A stretch of DNA of 16,197 nucleotides from Psilocybe azurescens (taxonomy: Eukaryota; Basidiomycota; Agaricomycetes; Agaricales; Agrocybaceae): contig JAJIRX010000242.1 of NCBI GenBank assembly GCA_023853785.1, positions 1-16,197 of the forward strand. Direction: 5' to 3'. The position numbers and the translations under genes are program-made. Within the stretch, counting starts at the first letter, position 1, and every line of letters begins with the position of its first letter. The notes beneath the pieces were generated by a model. It made no database searches. It was not told the origin of the DNA and saw only the letters and a list, made by a program, of their open reading frames with translations. This document shows, in pieces, positions 1-9,972 of the stretch.

Positions 1-352
1 CCTTTGGTGACTTCTTTTATATGGTATGCCTTGCCTATCGATAGTAGTATAGTCAGTGTTTTCCGCACAAAGGCATGTTGAAAGAGAACAAACCGATCCA
101 AGATTTCTGTGCACTGGGAAGGACAACCTTGACATCCCATCCTATACGACGATAAATGAAGCCCGTTCTTTAACGAATGTTTGCATACCAAGGTGCTCTG
201 TTAAGTGACGATAAAGACCAAGGATGTAAGGTGATTCGTTTAAATCGGGCGGGCCATCGTCATTCTGCAAATTAGTTATCAGTCTTCGTGAACTCAAGGG
301 AGCCAGGTTCAAATTACCGTTAGAAGGACTCTGGGTTTGACCGTGCAGACAT
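1..352 (-). CDS. Unrecognised conserved-looking protein, 5' part only (gene leaves window)
   Basis: I do not recognise this protein. Read on the minus strand, a plausible ATG (350-352) follows a pyrimidine-rich stretch ending in CAG, so this could also be the start of a second exon. The reading continues through segments such as LSSRRLITNLQNDDGPPDLN, YILGLYRHLTEHLGMQTFVK, GWDVKVVLPSAQKSWIGLF and LTILLSIGKAYHIKEVTK. The composition is that of a folded protein rather than random translation, but these pieces lie in different frames. Breaks occur near 322-330, near 155-165, and in an A-run near 70. The gene is divergent from the RasGEF gene, with about 180 bp between the proposed starts. A longer alternative start at 423 exists in the same frame as the middle segment. 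The existence of a gene here is inferred from residue composition; the function is unknown. Confidence 0.45.
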
Positions 353-535
353 CTGAGAAGTAAGAAATACGATTGAGGTATCAGGCGAGTCGAAGTGAAT
401 GATGGGGCATTAGGCACAAACATCCGGATTGAGATGAAGGAACGGAACCACGGCTGTAATAAGCAAACTCTGTTCTCTGCTCACCATTCCCATCCACGAG
501 GTGGCTTCGCCGACGAAACGTTCATTGCAGGTTCA
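353..535. promoter_or_regulatory. Candidate shared promoter between divergent genes
   Basis: This is the gap of about 180 bp between the proposed start of the left minus-strand gene and the proposed RasGEF start at 536. I see no convincing TATA box. The sequence TTCATTGCAG just before the RasGEF ATG could be a splice acceptor, in which case the true first exon lies further upstream. The call rests only on gene orientation. Confidence 0.25.
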
Positions 536-3500
536 ATGTCGGCCTCTAATGAATCCATAGAACTTCCAGTTCTTCCACCCTTGGAGACATCTCCCTTCAA
601 GGCAGACACCGACAATCTTCTTATACCAGCAGACAAGGATTCGGCCAGCTTTCAGTCTCCCTCACTTTCTTTTGCCGAGTCTTTCTCAACAGCACTCTCG
701 TCGCCTGGTGAAGGCAGCGAAGAAACATCCAAGCTTCCTCTATCTTCAGTCTCTCCTCTACAGAATCTGCGAAAGTCTATATCCGTCGATTCATTTGTGC
801 AATATGGCCGCGATGGGTCTCGAAGTTATTCAAATCAATCTCTCAAACATTTGAAAAACGGTCTATATGACACGGATACAAGACACGGATGGCAATGCCC
901 GTCCAGAAATGGAACCTTGGTCTGGCCGACATCATGACGAGAACCTAAGCTCTAGCTCTGTCCCCAGGGATCATGATTCATCTTCGCCGCTGGATTCTGA
1001 TGCTGATCGCTACGACTCCCTCAGTGATGCTAATTCATCAGAACGATTCCGACGGATATCTTTGAAAACACAAGAACCTTCGAAGCCTTTTGTTCCAGGC
1101 GGTCACTTACCCCTTCCTTCCCGGGCCAGAAACAACAGCGCATCAATAGCTCCGACGGTGTCAATTCCTAGAGAACGTGGGGCTTTACCCACAGTTTCGT
1201 CAATGTCTTCTCTTCAGTCTCCTACATCCCGAGGGTCAACGTATGAGTCCTCCACTGCGGGCCGCATGCGTAGTGGAAGCTTAGGATACAACCCTCCCCC
1301 ATCCTCTAAGCGCAACGTAATTAACCCTCATATTCCTTCACATGTGAAGTCAATTTCTTCTTCTCTCGCTCATCGTATTTTAACCTTCAGTTAGAACCGT
1401 GTTTCGGACTCCACTCAGACCGTTGTTCTTGCCATCATCGGGACTACGGGCTGTGGCAAATCAACCGTCATCCGCAAGGGTCTTTCTCAGTATAAATTAT
1501 CGGAAGCAACTACGATAATGGAATCCTCTCACCCATCTCGCCATCCTCGATGTGAGTATTTTGTTTTCGGGCGCTATGTCTAATGATTGATTCCATTCTA
1601 GACAAACGCCGGACAAGTTCTATTACAGTGGACTTGCCAGCATCGCCAATATCCCCTGTTACTGCACCTCAGCCATCAATCATCGATTCCATTGAAGTCG
1701 AGATTGCAACGACAACCAACGGTCTCCTTCAATGGCCTCAGGGCCTACCCTCAATTGACGGTCTCATTATCTGCTACGACAGATCAAATAAAAGCTCGTT
1801 TGAACCTATCGAGATGCTTCTCAGTAAGCGTAAAATTGTCATAAACACTTTACTACTATATTCATTGGATTATACAGAGAGCTACCGATCCACTAATTTA
1901 CCAATCATGGTCTTAGGATGTAAATCCGACCTAAGACCGGAAGTGGAATCTAATAACTCGTTGAGCATGCTGAAGAAATACGACACCGGACTGATTGAGG
2001 TTTCTAATCAGAGCGAGGAAGGGAAAGAAAAGATGAACAATCTTTTCACTATATGTTTAAAGCCGTTGCGCGCCAGAGAGGTACCGTTTCCTTTAGTTTG
2101 TATATGTATTTTCTCCGTTAACACTACTATAGCATCAAAGAAACGCGATGATGCTCGAAATCCAGCCGCTCCTCCACCATTAAGGCTAGACGGCACACCT
2201 TGGGCAGATTTTGAAAAAATTGATACACCTTTGAGTCTACCTTCAATACCTCCTAATGGAATCTCTTCCGCGTTTGAAAATACCAATATACCCCAAATTA
2301 TCAACCCTTCCGTTTCGGGGTCTATTGCACAATCACCGGTTTGGTCACAATCGAGCAATGATAACACCGTAGGTCCTCAAATGCCAGTGGATTCCAAATC
2401 AATTTATCGGTGGCGACTTCTGAGGATACCCATGTGGAATCAGTCGAACCTTTCGCCTGCTCGCATCGAGGAAGTAACTAAACCGGTTACTGTTGAACAG
2501 AAACCCGTGAAAGAGCCGTAAGTGCAGTCAGTCGATTTTCGATACATTAATCTCAAATGTTATGCCCTATCATAGGCGCCCTGCTCAATGGGCAGATCTA
2601 GATGCCCTACTTGATAAATTGCTGTTTTTGGCTGTTAGTGGCGAGGGTCCGTAATATTTTTCTGGGCTCCACTTACCAGCTGACGTTTTCTAAAGAACCA
2701 AATTTTATTACCAATTTTCTTTGACGTATCGAAGATTTACTACACCACGAACTGTGCTCCTTGCTATGCAAAAACGGATGAGGCAACTCGATAACCCATC
2801 CGGTGACCCTATGTTTGCTTGTTTTGCACAAATGCGGTCGGCATTTTCTCACAAAGATACATGCAGTAATACTGACACCCCTCTTGTCAGAATATGTCAT
2901 CTCTTGGAGACTTGGATTCGTGATTATGCGCATGATTTTTTCCGTTCCAGGAACGGCCGGCGCCCTTAACGCTTTAATCAAGTCGATTATCTCGAAGACT
3001 CATCTTCTACATTATGGTTCAAATTTCTCCCCTTCCTGGAGCAGTTGCCCAGCCTCAAAGATCAGGACACTGCTTGGGCGAAAAAGGTTGAAATTATTGA
3101 CAACGATAGCGATGAGTGATGTCGAAGACGACGCAACCCGGGTCGGTGACGCAGAATCTTTCGAGGCAGAACAAGACGTACAGCCCCTTCCGTTTCTCCC
3201 AATGTATCATTTCCCGCACGAGAACGCAAATCCAGCATTCCTCTGCCAAAGACGATGTCCATTCCTCCTCAGACAAATGGCCACTCTCAGAGCAGTCACG
3301 ACCAATCACCGAAACAACACATCAAAGAGTTGGTGAAGCTTGCACAGGAAGTTTTAAACACAGATCCTACTGAGATAGCTCAAGAAATCACCCGGACAGG
3401 AGTAAAACTATTTTTGGCGATCCAGGTTTGTAGTTTCGATATTTCCTTTTCACCCTTTCTGACCATTAAACATAAAAGCCTCGTGATTGGCTGCATTATA

Positions 3501-4359
3501 CATTTGTTTCGGGGAAGAAAACACAGAGCGAACCGATCACTGCCTTCAATACCGTGTCAAATCACCTGGCAGATTGGTTTGTCCAAAATTTCTTGTATAT
3601 AAGCCATGTCTAACGACGGAACCAGGGTCGTGTCGCTAATTCTTTGCCATGAACGGCCACGACATCGAACTCGACAAATCGAAAAATTTGTCGAAATTGC
3701 TCAAAAGCTCAGACAGATGAATAACTATTCAGCGCTGCGTGCCTTCGTTGCCGGTATCAACAACGCCACTGATGACCCCACGATGGAGCATTTCAAGGCC
3801 AAATCCCTGATGCTTCAAAAAATTTGAGGTCATGGGATGTGCTTTTGCAACAAGTGCGCGCCCATCGCGCGTATCGACTGGCATTGCGTAATTCGAAAGG
3901 GGCTTGCATTCCTGCTTTGTGAGTACATGATTTTATTTTGGGGTACTAGCATATTCTCATACTCGTACAGGGAGGTTCACATGACAGATCTTATTCGAGC
4001 GCATGAGGGCAACGGAGATTCTAATCCAGCATATCCCACCAAGATTCATTGGGGAAAATTCAACATGATGGGACGATTCATCACCAGCACTCTTCAATGT
4101 CAGGCGCAATGTCGAAATTCAAATGACTACGACTTCCCGGAACGTCCAGCGATTGCACACTTATTTGTGAAAGCAAACGTAATGTCTATGGAGGTTTGTA
4201 CCATTGTCGATATGAGTTTTACTTTCAATCAGCCTTATATTTCCCGGACATTAGATGCAAAAATCAAGGCTGAAATCTCAAGACTTCGATTATGATGATG
4301 TCGTTCCTCACAGCCAGCCGAAAGATGTCGCTGGCTTACGGAAGTTGTTCTTCTGGTGA
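536..4359 (+). CDS. Ras guanine-nucleotide exchange factor (RasGEF_N + RasGEF/CDC25) with N-terminal Ras-like P-loop domain; frame-disrupted
   Basis: RasGEFs load GTP onto Ras at membranes. In order: a Ser/Pro-rich disordered N-terminus (536-1343, proposed ATG 536); a P-loop GTTGCGKST (near 1440); IDGLIICYDRSNKSSF and GCKSDL, resembling the Ras DxxxxxSF and NKxD regions; RasGEF_N (YRRFTTPRTVLLAMQKRM, about 2724-2777); a basic linker RERKSSIPLPK (near 3215-3250); and the catalytic RasGEF domain (TRTGVKLFLAIQ|PRDWLHYTFVSGKK, NNYSALRAFVAGINNAT, LIRAHEGNG), ending KDVAGLRKLFFW-stop at 4359. Inferred introns: 1344-1394, 1552-1601, 1824-1877, 2081-2140, 2518-2575, 2647-2695, 2837-2890, 3426-3478, 3577-3625, 3919-3970, 4194-4254. 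One-base frame breaks appear near 885, 2720 (T-run), 2940 (T-run), 3028, 3113, 3186 (C-run) and 3812 (C-run). Residues stay well conserved around the breaks, so sequencing error is as likely as pseudogenisation. Family call is firm; exact start is not. Confidence 0.88.
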
Positions 4360-4516
4360 TGTTGTTTTTTCCTTTTATGTTCCTATTTCTTTTATATCAG
4401 TTCTGAATCTCGGGGACATGTACTATGATCGCTAAATTTCTATCACTTGCTTTATCACATTGACCAAGATCAAGCCACTTCGGCATCTTCTACTGATTAA
4501 TACATTTGTTCACTTA

Positions 4517-5040
4517 GGGCCTGTTCGGCTAGCAAGCTCCAAACAAGGGCTTAGGCTTAGGCTTCAGCCTTGCCTTTCTAAGTTTGAAATGTATGATCAT
4601 TGACTTTGAATCACAAAAGAGTCATGCACCAAGAATGTCTTTGTTGCTATGCAATTTGATGATATTCTGGAGCTTGTTGTTTCCCTGCCAGTGTGAAAAA
4701 TTCCGGCCTCAACATCAGTGTCAATTTAAAGCATGAATAAACATTTAAAGCTGTTTAAATATATGTATAAATGTAATGACTATAATTGAAGAGGTAAAGT
4801 GCAAAGTGTGCTCTAAAAATATTCTGTATTGGTGGTGTTTTTTGAGCTTGATGGCTGTGGCAATGAACAAAACATCAGTGTGGTCAGTTAGCAGCAAGCT
4901 CTGAAGTGATGTGGCTGGAAAATGTGAATTCAGCCTCTGATGATGGCTGATATGCCCAAAATTGTGTTAGACAATCTAGGCTCAGGTCTCAATTTTGGCA
5001 GACACACTCAGTGGAGCATTGCTGGCTTTGGAACAGGCCC
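4517..5040. mobile_element. Harbinger-type MITE, 524 bp, TTA target duplication
   Basis: The left end reads GGGCCTGTTCGGCTAGCAAG and the reverse complement of the right end reads GGGCCTGTTCCAAAGCCAGC. The first 10 bases match exactly, and similarity continues weakly into a shared GCTCC. TTA precedes the left end (4514-4516) and follows the right end (5041-5043), which fits the TWA target preference of PIF/Harbinger elements. There is no coding capacity for a transposase, so it would depend on one supplied in trans. Its ends differ from those of the nested Harbinger element at 6832-9620, so that copy is not its obvious source. It lies about 160 bp past the RasGEF stop codon. Confidence 0.75.
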
Positions 5041-5594
5041 TTATAGATTGCAGCCACATGTTAGAAATAACCACCTCAAAATCCACAAGCTGGTCAGCCC
5101 CTCAAATACCAAAGCAACTATGGCTACTTGCTCACATCATCCATCACTCAGTTAAGGATAATTTTGAAATAAGCATCCAAGAAATAAGTTATTCTCATTC
5201 CGACTTGAGTCCAAGTCTTGACATCTGGCACACTGTTGTGATTCAAGAACTGTGCAGTGTGTAGAGTACAGTGAGGAATTCATTAATTACAAGTCCTTTA
5301 TGTAAGTAAAGACTTGTTCTTTTAACTCAGGATTCAATGGCATCACAACTCCTGTGATCACCAATGTGATCTTCATCAACGTGAGATGACTCTGTAACAT
5401 AGACACATGAATTCATAAAACCATCATCATAATTAAAACATGATTAAACACATCATTTTGGCTGCTTGGTTACTGGGTGGCTTCAAGCTCAAAGCCTTTT
5501 CATTTTGCACTATGCACCAACTCTATCTCAGCCATGGCCAAAGGAAGGTAGAAGGTGAAGCTCAGGGAGACCATTGCACATACTGATGTTACAC
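5041..5594. other. AT-rich intergenic stretch with no gene
   Basis: I find no supportable coding region or RNA gene here. The only structure noticed is a small imperfect hairpin at 5289-5317 (ACAAGTC ... GACTTGT with one unpaired base in the stem). CpG is rare, as in the fold-back element that follows, so this is probably old transposon-derived sequence. Confidence 0.5.
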
Positions 5595-5702
5595 TGTAAC
5601 ATATGATATGATAGAAAGTACAGTTACAGTGTAGCATTTCATATGGGTTCAGTGGACCCTCTGAACCAGTGAATGTTTCCCTTCCATTTTGGGCAGCCTA
5701 CA

Positions 5703-5725
5703 CTGTACCATATGATATGGTACAG
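5703..5725. repeat. 23-bp perfect palindrome (left arm)
   Basis: CTGTACCATAT, one central base, then ATATGGTACAG, its exact reverse complement. It lies about 110 bp inside the left end and resembles the terminal motif TGTAACATATGATATG, so it could be a subterminal protein-binding site. That role is inferred. Confidence 0.8.
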
Positions 5726-6162
5726 TAAATCCACCAATGGCTCATACCCAGGCATTTTTTCAGGCTGTCCAGCATACATTCTGTGGCTCCAGGGTGTCTA
5801 CAGGAATTTGGTAAAGCCTTAATTTTGCAATGAATTGACAAGCATTGGCGCACACACCATAATAAATTATGAGTGAGCAACCAGAAAAGAACCAGACTGT
5901 AAATGCGATTTAAACAAGCCCTGAATCATGCAAATCGGACCAGATTTGAGGGAGATATAATGGTTGTAATGACCCAATTTTGTGTATTTGGCCCCGGGGC
6001 AGGGTGGAAATGAGTGCTGCCCCAGTCCTGGTCCCGGGTTTAAAACACATAAAAAAATCGGGACAAATTCCAATCAAAAAAGCCTAGAAACAGCCAAAAT
6101 GGACACAATTTGAGTGATATATATGGGTTGTAAATTTCCAATTTTTTGCTGTATTTAGCCTT

Positions 6163-6210
6163 GGACCAGAACTGGAACTGGAACCAGGACCGGGACCAGG
6201 ACCGGGGACA
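6163..6210 (+). repeat. Short GGACCN/GGAACN hexamer repeat (left arm)
   Basis: Consecutive hexamers read roughly GGACCA GAACTG GAACTG GAACCA GGACCG GGACCA GGACCG. It is one of the few places in the outer fold-back element where CpG survives. The mirror copy is at 12301-12348. Confidence 0.7.
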
Positions 6211-6384
6211 CAGGCTACTGCATAGCACAAAAATAGGCACAGAAATCTGATTCAAACAAGCCTATAATCATTAAAAACAGATAAGATTTGAGGAGTATAC
6301 ATAGGCTGCAACATTGTACTAGACACAGAGATGTAAATAAAATTTGGCACAGATAATGTAGTACAACATAGACTCTATCATTGA

Positions 6385-6831
6385 AAAAATGCTGAGACCA
6401 AGCCCAGGAATTTTTGAAATGGGGCGGAAATATGTCTGGAAACATGAATTATCATTGAAAAAGTGAATGCTGGGCCTGGGAATGTTTGCAATGGGGTGGG
6501 AATATGTCTGGAAAAGTGCCAGACATTGTAAACCGGGTTGGAAACATGAATTATTATTGAAAATAGTGCATGCCAGGCATGGGAATGTTTGCAATGGGGC
6601 AGGAATATGTCCGGAAAAGTGCCAGACATTGTAAACCAGGTTGGAAACATGAATTATTATTGAAAATAGTGCATGCTGGGCCCAGGAATGTTTGCGATGG
6701 GGGGGAATATGTCTGGAAAAGTGCCAGATATTGTAAACCAGGTTGGAAACATGAATTATTATTGAAAATAGTGCATGCCAGGCCCTGGAATGTTTGCAAT
6801 AAGGCAGGAATATGTCTGGAAACATGTATTA
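6385..6831 (+). repeat. ~102-bp tandem repeat array in left arm
   Basis: Successive copies start with the pattern GAAAATAGTGCATGC at about 6559, 6662 and 6764, a spacing of 102-103 bp, with a more diverged copy before them. Each unit holds GCATGC, a GGGAATGTTTGCAATGGGG-like stretch, a GGAATATGTCYGGAAAAGTG segment and AACATGAATTATTATTG. The last unit is cut by the Harbinger insertion. Confidence 0.85.
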
Positions 6832-6914
6832 GGCAGTTTGTGTGGAGCCATGAGGAGCCACCCATGGCTAAATGTTGATGTGCGAGTCGGCCCGGTGGCT
6901 CCCTACGTGGCTTG
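6832..6914 (+). repeat. Left terminal inverted repeat of Harbinger element
   Basis: 83 bp, matching the reverse complement of 9539-9620 with one substitution (GCCATGAGG versus GCCACGAGG) and one single-base insertion (CCCTACG versus CCCTCG). The end is GGCAGTTTG, or AGGCAG if the duplication is taken as 3 bp. Confidence 0.93.
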
Positions 6915-7048
6915 GCTACCGTGGCTTGACCCTTTTCACACGCACAGTTCAGCGGGATCTGGGGCGTGTTTTCAGCATGTATGAAGCATGTTACTACTTT
7001 TTAACCCACAATGAAATAGTAATTCCCTTTATTTGCATACATTCAGTA

Positions 7049-8272
7049 ATGGAGGCAGAAATTCTTGCCCGTCGACTTGCCTTTCTTCAATTTCTACACA
7101 CAACTCTTGAAAAGTGGGATGAAGAACAGTGGAAGAATCAGCAAGCACGATACTGGCCTGGTGGAAAAGTCAATCTGTATTCTCTTGGAGATTATCAATG
7201 GGTCGAACAATTTAGGTTAAATTAACATTCAAATTTAGTGAACTTCTGATACCACCTCTCACCTAGATTCACTCGAGAAGAGGTCCATCTGCTGGTTGAC
7301 ACGCTGGATCTTCCTCCCATTATAAAATGCTCGCAGACAAACATTGAAGAGGATAGAGTCACGGCACTTTGCATGCTTCTTGACGCTTAGCATACCCTAT
7401 TCGTCTAGTTGATGTTGAGATGCAATTGGGATGGGAAAGATCTCGATTCTCTTGTATAACACACATTGTTGCGCTCATCTTATTTGATAGATGGAAACAC
7501 CTATTGCGCTTCGATCCAGTACGTCTTAATCCAGTAAAACTTGCTGAATTTGGTACAGCAGTTGCAGCAAAAGGTGCACCGCTTCGATGTGGTAGTTGCT
7601 CTCATTGATGGTACACTCCAAAGAATGCACGCCCTTCCAATAATCAGCGGCTCATCTACAATGGGTGGAAGCGTATTCATTGCCTGAAGTATCATGCATT
7701 AATATCTCCAGATGGCATTGTTATACATGTCTATGGCCCAGTGGATGGCCGACGCCACGATGAGACTGTCTACAAGGAAAGTGGACTAGCAAGCCTCCTT
7801 GACAAACATTTCTGGACCATAGAAGGACAGCCACTTTATATCTATGGTGACCCAGCCTACAATGTTGGACCGCACATCCTCTCACCATTTAAAGGTCCAG
7901 TGGTTAGTAGAGAGCAACGTGCTTTCAACTCAAAAATGAGCCGGCGTTCGAGAGCCCGTTGAATGGCTTTTCAAAGAGGTCACCCAACAATTCACATTTC
8001 TTGACTTCTCTCGCAGTCAGAAGATTCTACTGTCGCCATGTGGACTATTCTATCTTGTGTCCATTCTACTTTGCAACGCACACACTATCCTTCACTATCC
8101 CCAAATCCCCCAATATTTTGCATGCTGTCCTCCAACACTCCAAGAATATTTTATTGGTGGTCCCATCAATGATTATGACCTCGACAAGTGGTGTCTCGGC
8201 ACTGTATGGCATGAAGTGGATGTGCGAGAGGAGGATAATATTGAAGAAGAGGAGTTAGCAGACACTGTTTAG
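7049..8272 (+). pseudogene. PIF/Harbinger (DDE_Tnp_4-type) transposase, frameshifted
   Basis: The transposase cuts and re-inserts the element, usually together with its SANT/Myb partner. The proposed start MEAEILARRLAFLQFLHTTL is at 7049. An intron of 51 bp (7216-7266) joins GDYQWVEQF to RFTREEVHLLVDTLDLPP. Candidate catalytic residues are D in ALIDGT (near 7605), D in YGDPAYNVGPH (near 7850) and E in VREPVEW (near 7952). Other family-like segments are NQRLIYNGWKRIHCLKYH, PVDGRRHDETVYKESGL, QQFTFLDFSRSQKILLSPCG and LLCNAHTILHYPQIPQYF; it ends EEEELADTV-stop. Frame breaks occur near 7381 (missing base after CTTCTT), near 7590, near 7632 (C-run) and near 7940 (extra base before the VREPVEW glutamate). 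As written the protein is not continuous. The gene is convergent with the partner gene, 53 bp apart. Confidence 0.9.
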
Positions 8273-8325
8273 ATGCCTAGTCTGCTCATTAACATTGTAC
8301 ATAAAAACGTAGAAATCTTTACATG

Positions 8326-9501
8326 CTACGTCTTTTTAATCATGGCCTCAAACATCATTTTTATCATATCCATCTGCTGCTCTCTATTACGTTCCATGCT
8401 TTCCTTTGTCACCTTGGCCAACTCAGTAATGCTGTCTGTCATGCGGTCAAGTCTATCAACAATTTCCGTTTGCCTCTGCTCATCCCGGGCACGGGCAGAC
8501 TGAAGGAGTTTAGTATCAGAATCAATACGCTCTTCAAGCACATTAAACAACACATTTCGGCCACGGCGCTTGCGTGGACGATCTCCCTAGTTTTCCTTTG
8601 CAGAAGGACCAGGAGAACGAGAACGAGGTCGCCTAAAAATGACCAGAGTCAATTCAACATCTGAGACTCAGTGGAAGAAAATAAAATTACTTGTGACGTT
8701 GGCCTTGCTTTTCACGCATTGTAGAACCATCAAGCTGTGTGATATCTGTGAGACCCTGACGTTTGACCATACCCTTCATTGCTGCATCACAAAGCTCGAG
8801 AGCTGCTTGCGACTCTACATTGGTCCATGTCTTTGTCTCGTTAGACTTCTGTATCTTCTCAGTCTCGTGCTCATCCAAAAGAGCAATGAGGTCAGTTAAT
8901 GTCTGTTCTACAGAATTGATATTCAGTTTATGACTGAGCAATAGAACATATACTCACCAGAATGTGATCATCCACTTCTTCATCTGTGCCTGTTTTTTGA
9001 AGCGATCGAGTCTCACTTTTCTACAAATAACGGTGTCAACGAGAGAAAATAAATACTGTTCAAAACCTACCTTGTGGGTCTCAATTATTACTTTGAAGCG
9101 CTGCGACAGGCAGGGCCAGTACGGTCTATGACTGTACCTTTCTGACCACTATCCTGACACATTTCCTCAGCCAATCGGTCCCATGCTTCCCGTATTGGAG
9201 CTCCCCCTCGCCTCAAGAAAAGGACGGAGCTTTATAGCTTCCGATGCAAGAAATCGATCCTGCCATGGTAGCCAGCGTGAGTTGCTCGCATTCTTAGCCT
9301 GTTTTGAAGTTTCAAGAGGCACAGGTGATGACTCGGGGTCGATGATGATGACGTCGGTGTAGTAGCTTGCTCTGGTTCAAGTGAAGGACTAGGAGAGATA
9401 ACAACTGGCGTTGGCTCTTTTGGGAGGTCCCCAGCCTCACACTGCCAGGCTGGAGAAGATTCTTTCGCAGAACGGCGTGTCTTACTGCGAGTATTGGGCA
9501 T
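8326..9501 (-). pseudogene. SANT/Myb-like DNA-binding partner protein of Harbinger element, frame-disrupted
   Basis: In PIF/Harbinger elements the second gene usually encodes a SANT/Myb protein that binds the element ends and helps the transposase enter the nucleus. Here the proposed start is MPNTRSKTRRSAKESS (9501), then a Ser/Pro-rich stretch, then a helix-turn-helix-like region (RWLPWQDRFLASEAIKLRPF, IREAWDRLAEEMCQDSG, VIDRTGPACRS) with the spaced tryptophans of SANT/Myb-like folds. After three inferred introns (9021-9070, 8908-8957, about 8633-8690) come a basic patch RPRKRRGRN and a C-terminal coiled coil (NVLEERIDSDTKLLQSARAR, DRLDRMTDSITELAKVTKES), ending AMIKKT-stop at 8326. Breaks: a shift near 9330-9360, a G-run near 9210, a missing base near 9096, and an in-frame TAG at 8587-8589. 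It could be silent as written. Family assignment is from context plus motifs. Confidence 0.8.
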
Positions 9502-9538
9502 TGGTAAAGGAGATGGTTGATATCGTGGAGCCACAAGC

Positions 9539-9620
9539 AAAGCCACGAGGGAGCCACCGGGCCGACTCGCACATCAACATTTAGCCATGGGTGGCTCCTC
9601 GTGGCTCCACACAAACTGCC
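9539..9620 (-). repeat. Right terminal inverted repeat of Harbinger element
   Basis: 82-bp inverted partner of 6832-6914; outermost bases on the plus strand are CAAACTGCC, followed by the TATTA duplication. Confidence 0.93.
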
Positions 9621-9972
9621 TATTATCATTGACAAAGTGCAGACTAGGCCTAGGAATTTTGAAATGGGGCAGGAATATGTTCAGACAAGTGTTAGACATG
9701 CTGAATTGGGTCAGAAATGTGTATTATTATTGAAAACAATTTAGACCATGTGTGGGAATCTTTTAAATGAGCTGGAAATATGTCTTGACAAATGCTAAAC
9801 ATGGAATTATAAGTTGAGTAGGCACAGAAATGTACAAAATAGTTTGTCAAATACCCCAAAAACATGGATTATCATTGACAAAAACTCATACTGGGTGTGG
9901 CAAGAGGTTAAATAGCCTGTAAACATGTCTGATCAAGTCAATATAGACTCAGCATTAAAACATGTATAATTG
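9621..9972 (+). repeat. Left inverted arm of fold-back element, inner part
   Basis: This resumes the left arm directly after the nested Harbinger element. It matches, in inverted orientation, the right arm from 10879 to about 11311; for example GTATAATTG at the inner edge on the left pairs with CAATTATAC on the right. Tandem-unit remnants here are more diverged than in the outer part. Confidence 0.75.

Larger units (their letters stand above)
5595..6831 (+). repeat. Left inverted arm of fold-back element, outer part
   Basis: This pairs as an inverted copy with the right arm up to 12909. It contains, in order, the terminal AT-rich palindromic motif, a perfect palindrome at 5703-5725, a GC-rich block (GTCCCGGGTTTAAAACAC near 6030), a hexamer-like GGACCN repeat (6163-6210) and the ~102-bp unit array. 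The arm is interrupted at 6832 by the nested Harbinger element and continues at 9621. Confidence 0.85.
6832..9620 (+). mobile_element. PIF/Harbinger-type DNA transposon, 2789 bp, two convergent genes
   Basis: The element has inverted ends of about 82 bp starting GGCAGTTTGTGTGGAGCCA, flanked on both sides by TATTA (6827-6831 and 9621-9625). It encodes a DDE_Tnp_4-like transposase (plus) and a SANT/Myb-like protein with a C-terminal coiled coil (minus), the usual two-gene arrangement of this superfamily. It is inserted in a ~102-bp unit of the fold-back left arm. Its CpG content is clearly higher than that of the surrounding repeat. Both genes carry single-base breaks. The duplication may be read as 5 bp (TATTA, end GGCAG) or as 3 bp (ATT, end AGGCAG). 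Confidence 0.93.

Noticed and set aside
6319..6825. Long minus-strand open frames with repeated FSIIIHVSN-like segments
   Set aside because: They are translations of the ~102-bp tandem DNA units, which also read open in other frames; the unit length is not kept at a multiple of three and the mirror arm shows frame changes.
6385..6831. Tandem units considered as a CRISPR array
   Set aside because: Units are ~102 bp head to tail without short conserved repeats separated by unique spacers, and the organism is eukaryotic.
9312..9635. Alternative minus-strand frame starting in the Harbinger right end
   Set aside because: It overlaps the terminal inverted repeat and runs in a different frame from the N-terminus of the SANT/Myb-like gene; treated as a shadow, although part of it could represent a frame-shifted stretch.
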